This document shows positions 24,016-34,685 of a DNA stretch of 64,000 nt, piece after piece; the stretch's first letter is position 1, and each line of letters opens with the position of its first letter. Origin of the DNA: Isoperla grammatica (lineage: Eukaryota; Arthropoda; Insecta; Plecoptera; Perlodidae); assembly GCA_945910005.1 (NCBI GenBank), contig OX246749.1, positions 30,035,651 to 30,099,650 on the forward strand, in the 5' to 3' direction. A model generated the notes under the pieces. It was given only the letters and a program-made list of their open reading frames with translations, made no database searches and was not told the DNA's origin. Both the position numbers and the translations under genes were made by a program.

Positions 24016-27000
24016 ATGATAGTAGAAGCAGTAGGGAACACACGTATAAGTGGAAAAGTAAATACATGGGTAAATATACCTGTCGTAGTGGACACAGGTT
24101 CGGCCGTGTCGTTAATAAATAACAAGTTATTAAATAGCGGAAATAAACGCTCGAGTGCGACGTCAGCACCATTGTTGTGGTCCATTACGGGACATCCCTT
24201 AAGGGCTGATAAAGAAGCCGAGGTAATTGTAGAATTTCAGGAGTGTGAATGTCCACACAAGTTTATAATTATGTATAAGAAGGGAACCCCTTCATTAGTA
24301 TTAGGTATTGACTTCCTAAAGAAGTACAGGGCTCAAATAGATTATGTCAATTGTTCACTAACATTAAAGGTAGGTCTTAACGAAGTGATAATCCCCTTCT
24401 TAAGGATGGCAAACTCTACGCAGAAGTTGGTTTCAGATGAATTAGTTCAATTAGAACGGAAAAGTGAAACTTCAACAAATGCGGATGAGTCAAGTCCCAT
24501 AGAAATGGATAATCACACTACACCAGAAAATCAATCCACTCGATCAGAAGAGTTGATCACCCCTCTGATTCTAGTAGGAGACATTCTGGATAAGATCCCA
24601 CCTGTGAAATGGAAAGCTTGTGACGATGTAAGGGTGTTGCCGCATAGCACACAATTAATAGAAGTTAATCAAGAGACAAACCAGGTTAGGTTTACAAAAA
24701 ATACAAAGCTTATGAAGCAGAAGGATTTAGACTTAAGCACTAAACCTCTGCAAGGAAAACATAACGCCTATGTAAACTTAGTAAACCATTCTAATCAAAC
24801 TCAATCGGTTCTTCGGGGTACCACGGTCATGACAGAACATGTCGACCCATTACCTGACATAGATATAAACGAAAATTTGAGTCCCGATCAAATAGTTGAT
24901 ATGAAAAATGTTCTTGATAAGTATAGAGACAGGTTCGCATACAGTCTAGCAGAGTTGACTAGGACACAAGCGACCACCCATAAGATTAAACTTAGGGACG
25001 AGGTTCCAATAAAACGGGCGCCGTATCGAGTATCGCCGGCAGAAAAGGAGATCATAAATAAACAAGTTACAGAAATGTTGGAACATGGAGTGATAAAGCG
25101 CTCAAATAGTGAATACTCTTCTCCCGTTGTATTAGTTAAGAAGCCGGACAGCAGTTACCGGTTTGCGGTCGATTATCGCCGCCTAAATGAGCATAGTGTG
25201 GGCGATTCATACCCACTTCCTGTAATAGATGACCTTCTTAGTTATCTAGGAGGTAACAAATATTTTATTACACTAGACATGTTTTCAGGATTTTGGCAAG
25301 TTGCGTTGGACGAAGAGTCCAAAAAATACACTGCTTTTGTAACTAGTAGCGGTGGATTGTACGAATTTCAAGTACTTCCATTCGGGCTGACAAGTGCACC
25401 AGCCACATTTCAAAGATTAGCTGACAGAGTGTTGGGAGACCTCAATTTTAAAGAGGCATTAATATATTTGGACGATATAATAATATTTGGAAGTACGTTC
25501 AAAGAGTTGTTAGAAAGATTAGAAAAAGTATTACAAAGATTAAAACAATTCAATCTCAAATTAAAGCCATCAAAATGTAAGTTTGGTTATCAAGTAGTTA
25601 AAGTCCTAGGGCATTTTGTAAGCGACAAAGGAATTTTCCCTGACGAAGACAAAGTCATGGCCGTCAGAGATTTTCCTGCTCCCACTAAAGTTAAAGAGGT
25701 TCAAAGATTCCTAGGAATGGCAAATTTTTATAGAAAATTTATTGAGAATTTTGCAAAAATTGCTCGACCCTTACACTTGCTATGTAAAAAGGATCAAGCC
25801 TTTGTCTGGACAGGGTTAGAACAGAAAGCCTTTGATGAGCTAAAACTAGCTCTTACAACAGCACCTGTGTTAGCATTCTTTAACCCCCAAGCCGAAGTTA
25901 CCGAGTTACACGCAGACGCCTCAGATTACGGAGTAGGTTGTGTATTGTTGCAAAAATATAATGGCGAAATGCATCCAATTGGGTATGTGTCGCGTAGCCT
26001 AACAAAAGCGGAGAAAAACTATAACATTACGTCGAAAGAAACTTTAGCAATTATTTATGGACTGATAAAATTTAGACCTTACATATGGGGAAATCACATT
26101 AACATAGTAACAGATCACCACGCTCTTTGTTGGTTAAAATTAATTAAGGATCCGAGTGGACGCTTAGCCCGCTGGTCAATTAGATTGCAGGATTATTTAT
26201 ATACGATACGTCATAAGCCGGGAAAGTCACATTGTGACGCTGACGCATTGAGTCGTAATCCTCTCCTAACACCGAAGTCGGAAGAACTCCAGGTAGAACA
26301 GGAAGCCGAGGAGGTGCCAGTTTACCTCTTAGATCCACAAATCATGCGAAACAAACAGGAAAGCGATCACGTTTTTAGACGAATAATTGAAGTAGTTCTA
26401 GATCCTAATATAGGCACAGCGTTGGAGCAAAGACAAGCAAAAAACTTTCTAATGAAAGACAACTTGTTATATTACAAAAACTCCTCCGCACATGGACGGT
26501 TACACTTACTATGTGTACCAAACTCCATGCGGCAAGACGTGCTCTACGAATATCATAATAATTTGACCGCAGGGCATTTAGGTATGAACAAAACCCAAGA
26601 CAAAATAATCAGTAGATTCTTTTGGATTGGAATGAGACGCGATATTCGCAAATATATTTTAGGGTGTCCAGATTGTCAAAGTCGAAAAAATGCTAATCAG
26701 CAACCCGCAGGTTACATGCAACCCATTTATATTGATAACAAACAACCTTTCGACCACTTTGGTATAGATTTAATTGGTCCATTTCATAGAAGCAAAACAG
26801 GTCATAAACATGTAATCGTTTGCACAGATTATGCAACCCGGTATGTGATAACCAAAGCTATTAGAGATCCGAACGCAGAAGCTGTGGGGAAATTTATATT
26901 TGAGGAAATTGTTTGTAGGTTTGGAGCCCCTAGAATGTTATTGTCAGATCAGGGAGCTGTCTTCAGATCAGCCATGGTGACGCAACTGTTACAATGTATG

Positions 27001-27747
27001 GGTACACGGCCCACGGTAACCACTGCATACCACCCGCAAACGAACGGGCTCACCGAACGGTTCAATAAAACCTTAGCGGAAATGCTTAGTATGTATGTAG
27101 CGACCGACCAGAATGACTGGTCTAGCTATGTACCTTCGGTAACCTTCGCGTATAACACAAGTAGACACGACGTAATGGGTGAAAGCCCCTATTCACTAGT
27201 ATTTGGAAGAGATCCAATATTACCACTAGACGCAGAATTAGTACCACCCATTACCAACGAGGAAGCAGTCGAATATCGCAACAGAATGTCCGAGGCATTG
27301 GAACTAGTGAAGGACAGATTAAAATTAAAACAAAATAAGAATAAAAATTTATATGACAACAAACACAGGGAAGTCAAGTATCAAGTGGGTGATCAAGTAA
27401 AGGTTTACACTCCGGTTCGAAAAGTAGGTTTGTCTGAAAAACTGCTACATCGATACCATGGGCCCTTTACCATATTGGAACAAATGGGACCGGTCACTTA
27501 TCGTGTTAGGAAGGGAAAGACCGTGGCTGCCAAAACGGAAGTCATACACGTGTCGCGAATATTCCCCTACCATCAACAACACATAGTAGCTAATTTAGAT
27601 TGTCCATGCGTACAGTGTAAACAATTCAATACACCTACAGATCCACCAACTCTGCCAACACTCCAACGGAAGAAAACGAAAGTAGTGCCAATGCCATCAG
27701 ACCGTCAGTTGCGTGATCGAACTAAACCGACTAGTTCCCGAACGTAA
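24016..27747 (+). CDS. pol: Pol polyprotein: protease, RT, RNase H, integrase
   Basis: 1243 residues from the first ATG. The frame is open from 23917, so -1 frameshifting from gag or reinitiation is possible; no canonical slippery heptamer was seen. The aspartic protease has VVVDTGS (D26) and LVLGIDFL near residue 95. The RT has SPVVLVKKPD, VDYRRLN and YLDD at 484-487. RNase H has the HADAS motif (D634) and an SRSL/ETLA block. Integrase has an HHCC finger (H847, H854, C884, C887), a DDE core with D918, D978 and E1014 (D-35-E), and then a GPF motif near 1149 (GPY/F module). Pol copies the RNA to DNA and inserts it. All catalytic residues are present and no break is seen, so it is probably functional. 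A Cys-containing tail (CPCVQC) ends the protein. Confidence 0.95.
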   Translation: MIVEAVGNTRISGKVNTWVNIPVVVDTGSAVSLINNKLLNSGNKRSSATSAPLLWSITGHPLRADKEAEVIVEFQECECPHKFIIMYKKGTPSLVLGIDFLKKYRAQIDYVNCSLTLKVGLNEVIIPFLRMANSTQKLVSDELVQLERKSETSTNADESSPIEMDNHTTPENQSTRSEELITPLILVGDILDKIPPVKWKACDDVRVLPHSTQLIEVNQETNQVRFTKNTKLMKQKDLDLSTKPLQGKHNAYVNLVNHSNQTQSVLRGTTVMTEHVDPLPDIDINENLSPDQIVDMKNVLDKYRDRFAYSLAELTRTQATTHKIKLRDEVPIKRAPYRVSPAEKEIINKQVTEMLEHGVIKRSNSEYSSPVVLVKKPDSSYRFAVDYRRLNEHSVGDSYPLPVIDDLLSYLGGNKYFITLDMFSGFWQVALDEESKKYTAFVTSSGGLYEFQVLPFGLTSAPATFQRLADRVLGDLNFKEALIYLDDIIIFGSTFKELLERLEKVLQRLKQFNLKLKPSKCKFGYQVVKVLGHFVSDKGIFPDEDKVMAVRDFPAPTKVKEVQRFLGMANFYRKFIENFAKIARPLHLLCKKDQAFVWTGLEQKAFDELKLALTTAPVLAFFNPQAEVTELHADASDYGVGCVLLQKYNGEMHPIGYVSRSLTKAEKNYNITSKETLAIIYGLIKFRPYIWGNHINIVTDHHALCWLKLIKDPSGRLARWSIRLQDYLYTIRHKPGKSHCDADALSRNPLLTPKSEELQVEQEAEEVPVYLLDPQIMRNKQESDHVFRRIIEVVLDPNIGTALEQRQAKNFLMKDNLLYYKNSSAHGRLHLLCVPNSMRQDVLYEYHNNLTAGHLGMNKTQDKIISRFFWIGMRRDIRKYILGCPDCQSRKNANQQPAGYMQPIYIDNKQPFDHFGIDLIGPFHRSKTGHKHVIVCTDYATRYVITKAIRDPNAEAVGKFIFEEIVCRFGAPRMLLSDQGAVFRSAMVTQLLQCMGTRPTVTTAYHPQTNGLTERFNKTLAEMLSMYVATDQNDWSSYVPSVTFAYNTSRHDVMGESPYSLVFGRDPILPLDAELVPPITNEEAVEYRNRMSEALELVKDRLKLKQNKNKNLYDNKHREVKYQVGDQVKVYTPVRKVGLSEKLLHRYHGPFTILEQMGPVTYRVRKGKTVAAKTEVIHVSRIFPYHQQHIVANLDCPCVQCKQFNTPTDPPTLPTLQRKKTKVVPMPSDRQLRDRTKPTSSRT

Positions 27748-28045
27748 AATAAATAGAAATAGAGTAAGTTTAAATGTTAAATTAGAATTAAAGAGTGAAT
27801 AGGGTATAAGTAGAAAAACAAGAGGAAAGAAAATCAAATAAAAAGTAATTACAAATTAGTGTTGTAACATGAATTAATTTCATAAGGAGAAGTGCCAATA
27901 CGCACGGTGAGTGGGGAAACTGAAGGGTTCATAGAACACCTAATAATAGATTCCATAGCATTAATAACTATGCTGGGAATAAAAAATAGTAGTACTGTGG
28001 ATAACAGGGCGTTCATGTTTATCCTTCAAGAGAAAGTATAATAAA

Positions 28046-28303
28046 GTGCAATGTGAGAAAGCACGGAAGATTAGGGAAGAGCGTATTGCAGCTACAAAAG
28101 TAAAAGTAGGCATTACCGAAACTCTCGTGACCAGCGAGGTGGGCCTGCAACAGGCGCCACGTGAACTTGAAAGGGCAACGGTCCACTTTCAAAATGGTAA
28201 AAAGAAGACGGTCATGATACCAATACCAGTCCCAGGGCATAGAACAGCTGGGCGCAAGAATGACGAGAGCTGTGTAGTCGAAGATTGCCCTCTCGACTGT
28301 TAA
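28046..28303 (+). CDS. Small ORF after pol, unknown
   Basis: 85 codons from ATG, basic and charged at the N-terminus (KARKIREERIAATKVKV) and ending ESCVVEDCPLDC. It lies 298 bp after pol. A 48-codon open stretch without ATG precedes it (about 27898-28041) in another frame. No envelope feature, membrane segment or known domain is seen. It could be a remnant of a third gene or chance. Confidence 0.3.
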   Translation: MQCEKARKIREERIAATKVKVGITETLVTSEVGLQQAPRELERATVHFQNGKKKTVMIPIPVPGHRTAGRKNDESCVVEDCPLDC

Positions 28304-28374
28304 AATAACGAAACCCACTTGTCGTTCCATTATTGTTTAAAGATGACCTGGCTGATTAGGTCATGAGTGATGGA

Positions 28375-29570
28375 TGTCATTGTTCCCAGGGTCCGTGTGA
28401 AGGACCTGGATGTTATTTTCCCAGTGTCCATGTGAAGGACCTGGATGTCATTGTTCCCAGTGTCCATGTGAGGGACCTGGATGTTATTGTTCCCAGTGTC
28501 CGTGTGAAGGGCCTGGATGTCATTGTTCCCAGTGTCCATGTGAGGGACCTGGATGCTATTTTCCCAGTGTCCATGTGAGGGACCTGGATGCTATTTTCCC
28601 AGTGTCCATGTGAGGGACCTGGATGTTATTGTTCCCAGTGTCCGTGTGAAGGGCCTGGATGTCATTGTTCCCAGTGTCCATGTGAGGGACCTGGATGCTA
28701 TTTTCCCAGTGTCCATGTGAGGGACCTGGATGCTATTTTCCCAGTGTCCATGTGAGGGACCTGGATGTTATTGTTCCCAGTGTCCATGTGAAGGATCTGG
28801 ATGTTATTTTCCCAGTATCCATGTGAAGGATCTGGATGTCATTATTCCCAGTGTCCATGTGAGGGACCTGGATGCTATTTTCCCAGTGTCCATGTGAGGG
28901 ACCTGGATGTTATTGTTCCCAGTGTCCATGTGAAGGATCTGGATGTTATTTTCCCAGTATCCATGTGAAGGATCTGGATGTCATTATTCCCAGTGTCCAT
29001 GTGAAGGACCTGGATGTTATTTTCCCAGTATCCATGTGAAGGATCTGGATGTTATTTTCCCAGTATCCATGTGAAGGATCTGGATGTCATTATTCCCAGT
29101 GTCCATGTGAAGGACCTGGATGTTATTTTCCCAGTATCCATGTGAAGGATCTGGATGTTATTTTCCCAGTATCCATGTGAAGGATCTGGATGTCATTATT
29201 CCCAGTGTCCATGTGAAGGACCTGGATGTTATTTTCCCCAGTATCCATGTGAAGGATCTGGATGTTATTTTCCCCAGTATCCATGTGAAGGATCTGGATG
29301 TTATTTTCCCAGGGTCCATGTGAAGGATCTGGATGTTATTTTCCCCAGTATCCATGTGAAGGATCTGGATGTTATTTTCCCAGGGTCCATGTGAGGGACC
29401 TGGATGTCATTGTTCCCAGTGTCCATGTGAGGGACCTGGATGTTATTTCACACATGATCTAATTGAAAGACATGATGTGCTTTTCCCAGTGTCCATGTGA
29501 GGGACCTGGATGTTCTTTTCCCAGAGTCCATGTGAGGGACCTGGATGTCATTTCACACATGATCTAATTG
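28375..29570. repeat. 35-bp minisatellite inside the LTR element
   Basis: About 34 units of TGTTATTTTCCCAGTGTCCA plus TGTGAGGGACCTGGA, with AGGGACC/AGGATCT and GTGTCC/GTATCC variants that alternate in blocks. Since 35 is not a multiple of three, all plus-strand frames are open in turn (for example a Cys-rich CPCEGPGCHCSQ pattern). No coding use is implied. Confidence 0.95.
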
Positions 29571-29639
29571 ACAGACATGGTGTGCCTCATGATTTATGGC
29601 CATGAACATGAGAAGTCGGGATGTGTAAGTAGAGAAAAA

Positions 29640-29830
29640 CCTTCATAAACTAGATCGGATGTAAGAATATAAAACTAGCCGAATTAAATATCTAGTTAAG
29701 GGTCAGGGCAATAGATACCTGCAATACTTTTACACAAATAACCTGAAAATAAACCTCCCTGAACTAGCTCAGATGTAAGAATATAAAACTAGCTGAGGTA
29801 AAAAATCTAGTTAAAGGTTATAAAGGGATA
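29640..29830. repeat. Imperfect ~115-bp duplication
   Basis: ACTAG-TCGGATGTAAGAATATAAAACTAGC at about 29650 recurs near 29764 as ACTAGCTCAGATGTAAGAAT and onward; two diverged copies side by side within the LTR element. Confidence 0.7.
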
Positions 29831-30018
29831 AACGGTCCCGCGATATTTTTGTTGCCAACGACGCCAATGACGTTGCCAGCAGTGCAAAAAGTGTCACAAT
29901 TGTCTTGTTTAATAGATATTGTGAATACAATGCAAAAATTCCTCACCTGGTCTGGTTTAACTAATCAGTCAGATAGAGGTCAATATTAATTGTTCTTGTT
30001 TTTCTTTGAGTTTTCCAG

Positions 30019-30149
30019 CCGTCCTGAAAACGAGAACGTCCAGCAAGACGACGGCGAAGGTAACTTAAGGTTTTTGTCGTTCCCCAAAAGGTCTGATCAA
30101 CCCTTAGAAGTTTCCCCGCCATCTGATATTCAGCGACGTCACGACACAG
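30019..30149 (+). CDS. Exon-like segment inside the LTR element
   Basis: A 131-bp open segment bounded by TTCTTTGAGTTTTCCAG (acceptor-like, AG at 30017-30018) and ACACAG|GTAAAG (donor-like, GT at 30150-30151). The frame starting at 30020 encodes an acidic, polar stretch (RPENENVQQDDGEG, later SDQPLEVSPPSDIQRRHDT) of natural composition. No homologue is recognised. It may be a captured host exon, or part of a spliced third gene of the element. A short frame alone could arise by chance; the paired splice signals raise the odds. Confidence 0.35.
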
Positions 30150-30229
30150 GTAAAGTGCTATAGGACCTCAAAGAAACGGAATTAGCGACCGGTGACTAAA
30201 CGTCGCAATAACTGCAAGTTATTCAGTCG

Positions 30230-30365
30230 GTCAGTTTTGATAGAAAGTTTATCAGGTTGGGCGACAAATGAACTCACCGTGTTTTTGTCGAACCCCAAAC
30301 CCTCAGTTGGAGCCGTAATTTCAAAGGCTTCTTCCGTTAATCAGCCAAGTCGCCTGATTTCGGTA
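30230..30365 (+). CDS. Second exon-like segment inside the LTR element
   Basis: Within an open frame (ATG at 30192, stop at 30516-30518) the part from about 30230 encodes LTVFLSNPKPSVGAVISKAS and VNQPSRLIS. It ends at a donor-like TTTCG|GTACGT (about 30363). The acceptor is uncertain (TTATTCAG near 30225). FLSNPKPS loosely recalls FLSFPKRS in the preceding segment, so the two may be diverged repeats. Unknown product. Confidence 0.25.
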
Positions 30366-30529
30366 CGTTTCAAATATTTCAAAATATATTTGATAGTCGT
30401 TTATATTGTTCGATTTGACAATAGTGGGCGTAGTTGTTGTGAATGTATTGAACAGACCAACAACACTCCCTTGTTCGAATTCGATTCAAATCAAATTTGG
30501 AGATCCCCAGGAGATTAAATCAGTCAGCA

Positions 30530-31130
30530 TACCTAGCCGACTTGGACATAACCGTAACTATTATTAAACCCGGGTTCAAATCCCGCTTCAGGCAGTTTTA
30601 AACTCTGTCTTAATTTATTTAGGAATAAATAACCGTTGACGTCCGAGCCGTCTTAGCGACGAAACGCTCGATAAATTCGAAGTTGTTCTGAATTAGCCTT
30701 GTTGATTCTGGCATCTGTCCGCGGGTGTTCGCACTGTCCAATCACTGATTCACTTATTTGATGCATAAAATATCGATCTTTGAATGGTTATCGCTCACTC
30801 GCCGATAGTTTTCGGAGCATACAGGATTAGCTTAGATAAAAGCCCCCCAAACAACCAGTCTTGTTACTGATTAAAGTGGATATGATGAAAAAATGAATCT
30901 ATTAATTCATTTATTATCTTAATAAATTCCAAAATAGGAATAAGTAAGCGGTGGCATTAAAGCCGTCTTATAACAACGAAATTTCTTAACCAAAAAGACT
31001 ATGGCACATGCTTAAACCAGTCCAAAGACTGTACACCTTTGGATGGGTTTACAATGCTTTCAAAGTTTACTGTTTTAACATAAACAAATTGTCCAAAAAA
31101 TGAGCGCACGAATTACAGTTACTTCAACAA
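30530..31130. other. Non-coding part of the LTR element with dispersed-repeat similarity
   Basis: A B-box-like GGGTTCAAATCCCG lies at 30571. Positions 30805-30880 (TCGGAGCATACAGGATTAGC, then AAGCCCCCCA, then a CTGATTAAAG end) resemble 373-435 in the MITE at the left end of the window. A shared SINE-like ancestor is plausible. Confidence 0.4.
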
Positions 31131-31136
31131 CTGAAT

Positions 31137-31380
31137 TTGTGTAGATTCACAATTATCTCTCTTTGTGAGATCTGGGTCGACGTCGGGTTAAACTCCCGTT
31201 CGTTCATAAACTCCCATAACGACTTTCTTTTGAAAAATTGTGTAAATTCACAAATATCTCTCTTTGTGAGATCTGGGTCGACGTCGGGTTAAACTCCCGT
31301 TCGTTAATAAAACCCTTAAACGATTTTCTTTACAAATTTGTGAAAATCACAAACGTCGGTTCTCTTCATAAGAGCCGAGT
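31137..31380. repeat. ~106-bp tandem repeat, about 2.3 copies, in the LTR element
   Basis: ATATCTCTCTTTGTGAGATC, then TGGGTCGACGTCGGGTTAAA, then CTCCCGTTCGTT recurs near 31155 and 31261. A decayed third copy is at about 31345-31400. It stands just upstream of the signal-peptide-like ORF. Confidence 0.8.
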
Positions 31381-31435
31381 GAACGCCAGGCTAACTCCCT
31401 TCAAGTGGAGCGCTCCTGTTTGTTACATATCAACC

Positions 31436-31573
31436 ATGGTCGCTCTTCAAGCGATTATCACAGTCTGCTTGTTCATGTTATCGACGCACTGGGCGACGGT
31501 AACATCATCAAGCGAAGACGAAATTGGATGGGACTTCATGTATATGCTTCATGGATTCTGTCTCAGACCATGA
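31436..31573 (+). CDS. ORF start with signal-peptide-like N-terminus, after pol
   Basis: The ATG at 31436 is in a favourable context (CAACCATGG). The frame begins MVALQAIITVCLFMLSTHWA, a short N-region, hydrophobic core and small-residue end as in signal peptides. It continues TVTSSSEDEIGWDF, then reaches a stop at 31571-31573. Open, GC-richer frames follow at once in the other two phases (31405-31821 and 31524-31892). The coding sequence may therefore continue through a frameshift or an intron. It could be the start of an envelope-like or captured secreted protein; no homologue is recognised. Confidence 0.35.
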   Translation: MVALQAIITVCLFMLSTHWATVTSSSEDEIGWDFMYMLHGFCLRP

Positions 31574-32255
31574 ACCAAGATTCAGCCTGGGATTGCGACG
31601 TGGGTCCCCTCCCAGGAGAGCTGATCTTCACTTCTCGGGTGTTGACGAGCACTGGCCACCACATGCGAGTCAACGTCGCAGTGGGTCGTCCCGCAATCAT
31701 GATCCAGCTGTCACCAGCGGAGCGCTGGGGACCAACCACAGAGCCACCGCCTCTGTACTCCCCCAGTCTGATACTCCCGAGGTCTCGTGGGATGACAACT
31801 GCCACCACCTCGGTCAGATAGCCAGCTGCCCTAACCAGGGGCGTGATACCAAGGCCAATCCGATCAACCGCTCCAGGGATATGGAACCTCCCTGACCCAC
31901 TACTCAGGTGGAGGGGTACTCGGACATCTCGGCAGCGGTCCAGACCGCCACCAACCCCAGCCGCAGCCCCGCCTACACCACCCACGCCGGTGTCAGCTAT
32001 CTCCATCCCGACTTGGTACAACAACCCATTCCCCGTGGACCCACTGACATCATCAACGTTCACCATTGCAAAGGTGACATTCACCATGGTCAGTCTATTA
32101 CTTTCGCCAACCCGATGTACGCACCGCAATACCTCACACCCGTTCTCCGGACAACTGACACGCGTCTGCCTCCAGTAGCACGAACAACAACAGTCTCAAC
32201 AACGACCTGCCTCAATCTCCTAAAGACAAGGTGTCCTTCAACGACGTGCAGGTGA
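31524..32255 (+). pseudogene. Coding-like region after pol, one internal stop
   Basis: The frame is open except for a TGA at 31893-31895. It has balanced composition (EVSWDDNCHHLGQIASC, AAVQTATNPSRSPAYTTHAG, GQSITFANPMYAPQYLTP), and NPMY recalls cytoplasmic NPxY sorting motifs. Another phase at about 32176-32240 reads STNNNSLNNDLPQSPKDKVS after an acceptor-like GTCTGCCTCCAG. GC content is well above that of the neighbours. These traits suggest degenerate or intron-containing coding sequence carried by the retroelement. Frames on the minus strand here (31563-32129) are weaker. Confidence 0.35.
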
Positions 32256-32514
32256 ATCCGGACTGTGCGTGTGTGTTGTGTACGGTGAATACAAAAGTGC
32301 GTACGCTTCCAACATGGCCAATTCCCATTGTCGTCCTTCCGCGGGTCACTACACTGTCTCGCGGAACGCAGACAAACTCAAATGTAATAGTCATGGTGAT
32401 GAATGATGTATGAGTATAATGTTTACGTTTTCCTTGTTTTGGTTATTGTTTTTTTTTCAGGTATACACACATGGTTCGATAATGTTTTTCGTTGGTTCTG
32501 ACCAACAAGTAAAG

Positions 32515-33222
32515 TTGTTTTAGTTTCCTGTCTAGACCCGGGCACGAATAGGTCTAGGGTAGCTGCTGCCAGTCGTACAAGGCGACCTAAAGAGCCGACG
32601 CTGTTTTCAGGGCCTTCAGCTGCGTCGTTAAACGGATGCTAATACATTTATCGCATAGTAATGTGTTAGCATTCCACTGAAAACACCGACGAATACATCC
32701 CCGTCGAACTAGTCCTTTCACTATAACATCATTGAATCCACCGAAGTGTTTCCGATACACGCATTTTATACGGTGTAAGAAGGTTTTAGTTTCCTGTCTA
32801 GACCCGGGTACGAATAGGTCTAGGGTAGCTGCTGCCAGTCGTATAAGGCGACCTAAAGAGCCGACGCTGTTTTCAGGGCCTTCAGCTGCGTCGTTAAACA
32901 GGATGCTAGTCCATTTATCGCATAGTAATGTGCTAGCATTCCACTGAAAACACCGACGAATACATCCCCGTCGAACTAGTTCTTTCACAATAACATCCTT
33001 AAATCCACCGAAGTGTTTCCGATACACGCATTTTATACGGTGTAAGAAGGTTTTAGTTTCCTGTCTAGACCCGGGCACGAATAGGTCTAGGGTAGCTGCT
33101 GCCAGTCGTATGAGGCGACCTAAAGAGCCGACGCTGTTTTCAGGGCCTTCAGCTGCGTCGTTAAACAGGATGCTAGTCCATTTATCGCATGGTGATGTGC
33201 TAGCATGCCGACTGAAAACACC
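32515..33222. repeat. 267-bp tandem repeat, about 2.6 copies, in the LTR element
   Basis: Units start at GTTTTAGTTTCCTGTCTAGA (about 32517, 32783 and 33050). Because 267 is 89 codons, a minus-strand frame of 214 codons (33231-32587) stays open through the copies and repeats FNDAAEGPENSVGSLGRLIR. The first unit has a one-base change near 32632 that shifts this frame. Whether the frame is used is unknown; repeat length alone could explain it. Confidence 0.9.
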
Positions 33223-34675
33223 GGATCGCATGGGTTATTACTTATTACTCTACCGTCGTGAACAAGCACTGACAAACTTTAAATTCGTGTTATTTATCAG
33301 AAGCAATTTACCGAGTAATTTTAAATCGGGTTTCTTTCGTTGCAAACTAAAGCTTACATCCGGTGATGTCTGAATTTTCCCACATTTGGGGCAACCTTTT
33401 GTTCTGATCCACATTTACGATACCCGAGCACATACTTACGCGCCTACGTGTGCGCCGTCTCACTTCTCATGACGTTGAGAATAATTGTCAAAATGTTGAC
33501 GTAAGGATTCTGGAAATCCGTTTCACCCCCTTGGTATTGTTATGCCCAAAGGCCATGATACAATTTACCATTGAGTGAGTGTTGTGCGATAATGTTATGC
33601 GTGAAGGCTATGATACATTAATCGTTATTTAGTATAGTACGAAGATAGTACTATGTTCCTTTTGGAACTGATTTAGTTAACTGCTCGCTGTTGTATCGGT
33701 GTCGATCAGTCAAATCGTACACTTACGCGTGTCATACTGCATTAATTGGATCATTACAATAATTTTAACATGTGCGTGAGTCGATAAACATTCGACGCGT
33801 ACATCTTTTGTGTCCTCTTGCAGTCGTATATTTCTTGATATCTGATACATCTCACGTCTCACTACTCACTTACGAACGCCATTGTTTCGTCCCATTCATT
33901 CACTCCTACAACCAAATGTTGAGGTAGTCCCCAGTCAGGTGCTTGCTCTCGTCGTTTACATATATACAGCATAACCAGGTGCCATGTGAAAGGCAAGTAA
34001 CAACTCGATCTACTTTGGTACATTGTATGTACTTCACATTCATGTTCGTGTGACATTGTGAATGGGTTATAGTAATCCCATTTCTTACACGTCATTAACT
34101 TAATGACTCTTGAACTTTTACGTTCATATTTACGACAATCGTATTTTTGTTCTGGTGGTTACCCGAAATGTTTAGGGGCCACGCCTCTTAATTTGACTTT
34201 TTGTCGCGTAGTACGGGTTTGTTACTTGTTCTTTGTTCATTTTTTTATACATTTAGTATACGTCCGGTTTATGGTTTTTTACACATGGTGTGTTGCGTAT
34301 TTTATAACACTTTGTTATAGTTGATTATTTTTGTATACGCTTGGTATACGTATGGTTTATGGTTTTTGCAACATTGCCTTGCATCTTTTGTAACATTTGT
34401 TTTGGTTTTTTCTCTTTTGTATACGCTTAGTATACTTATGGTTTGTGCTTTTTGCAACAAGGTTTTGCATATTTTGCACCATTTGTTATGGTTTATTCTT
34501 TTGTGCTTAAGGTTACGTACTTAAGGTTTTCGTATACGTATGGTATACGAAGTGGACATTTGTCAGTACTCTGACCATGGTTTCTTTTTTATTTTGTTAC
34601 GTGTTTTTTTGCGTTTCGTTTTCATTTTTCGCGTTTTACTTTTCCAGGCGTAAAAGTACGTGATGGTCTAAGCTT
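33223..34675. other. 3' non-coding part of the LTR element
   Basis: No gene seen. From about 34230 to 34550 several GTATACG/CGTATAC palindromes alternate with TTTGTAACA/TGTTATGG blocks at 70-90-bp intervals. It looks like a decayed tandem repeat and could be structured in RNA. Confidence 0.5.
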
Positions 34676-34685
34676 GGGACGGGGG
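34676..34685 (+). promoter_or_regulatory. Polypurine tract candidate
   Basis: GGGACGGGGG lies three bases before the 3' LTR, the expected place for the plus-strand DNA primer. One pyrimidine interrupts it. Confidence 0.6.

Noticed and set aside
28363..29394. Cys-rich frames (CPCEGPGCHC pattern) as a possible small Cys-rich protein
   Set aside because: A 35-bp repeat opens all three frames in turn; no start context or signal peptide, and the pattern is forced by the repeat.
31405..31821. Classical envelope glycoprotein in the LTR element
   Set aside because: No transmembrane anchor, furin-type site or known envelope motif was seen in a single frame; only a signal-peptide-like start is visible.
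31563..32129. 188-codon minus-strand frame in the post-pol region
   Set aside because: Gly/Val-rich composition fits the complement of a Pro/Thr-rich plus-strand region; plus-strand evidence is better.
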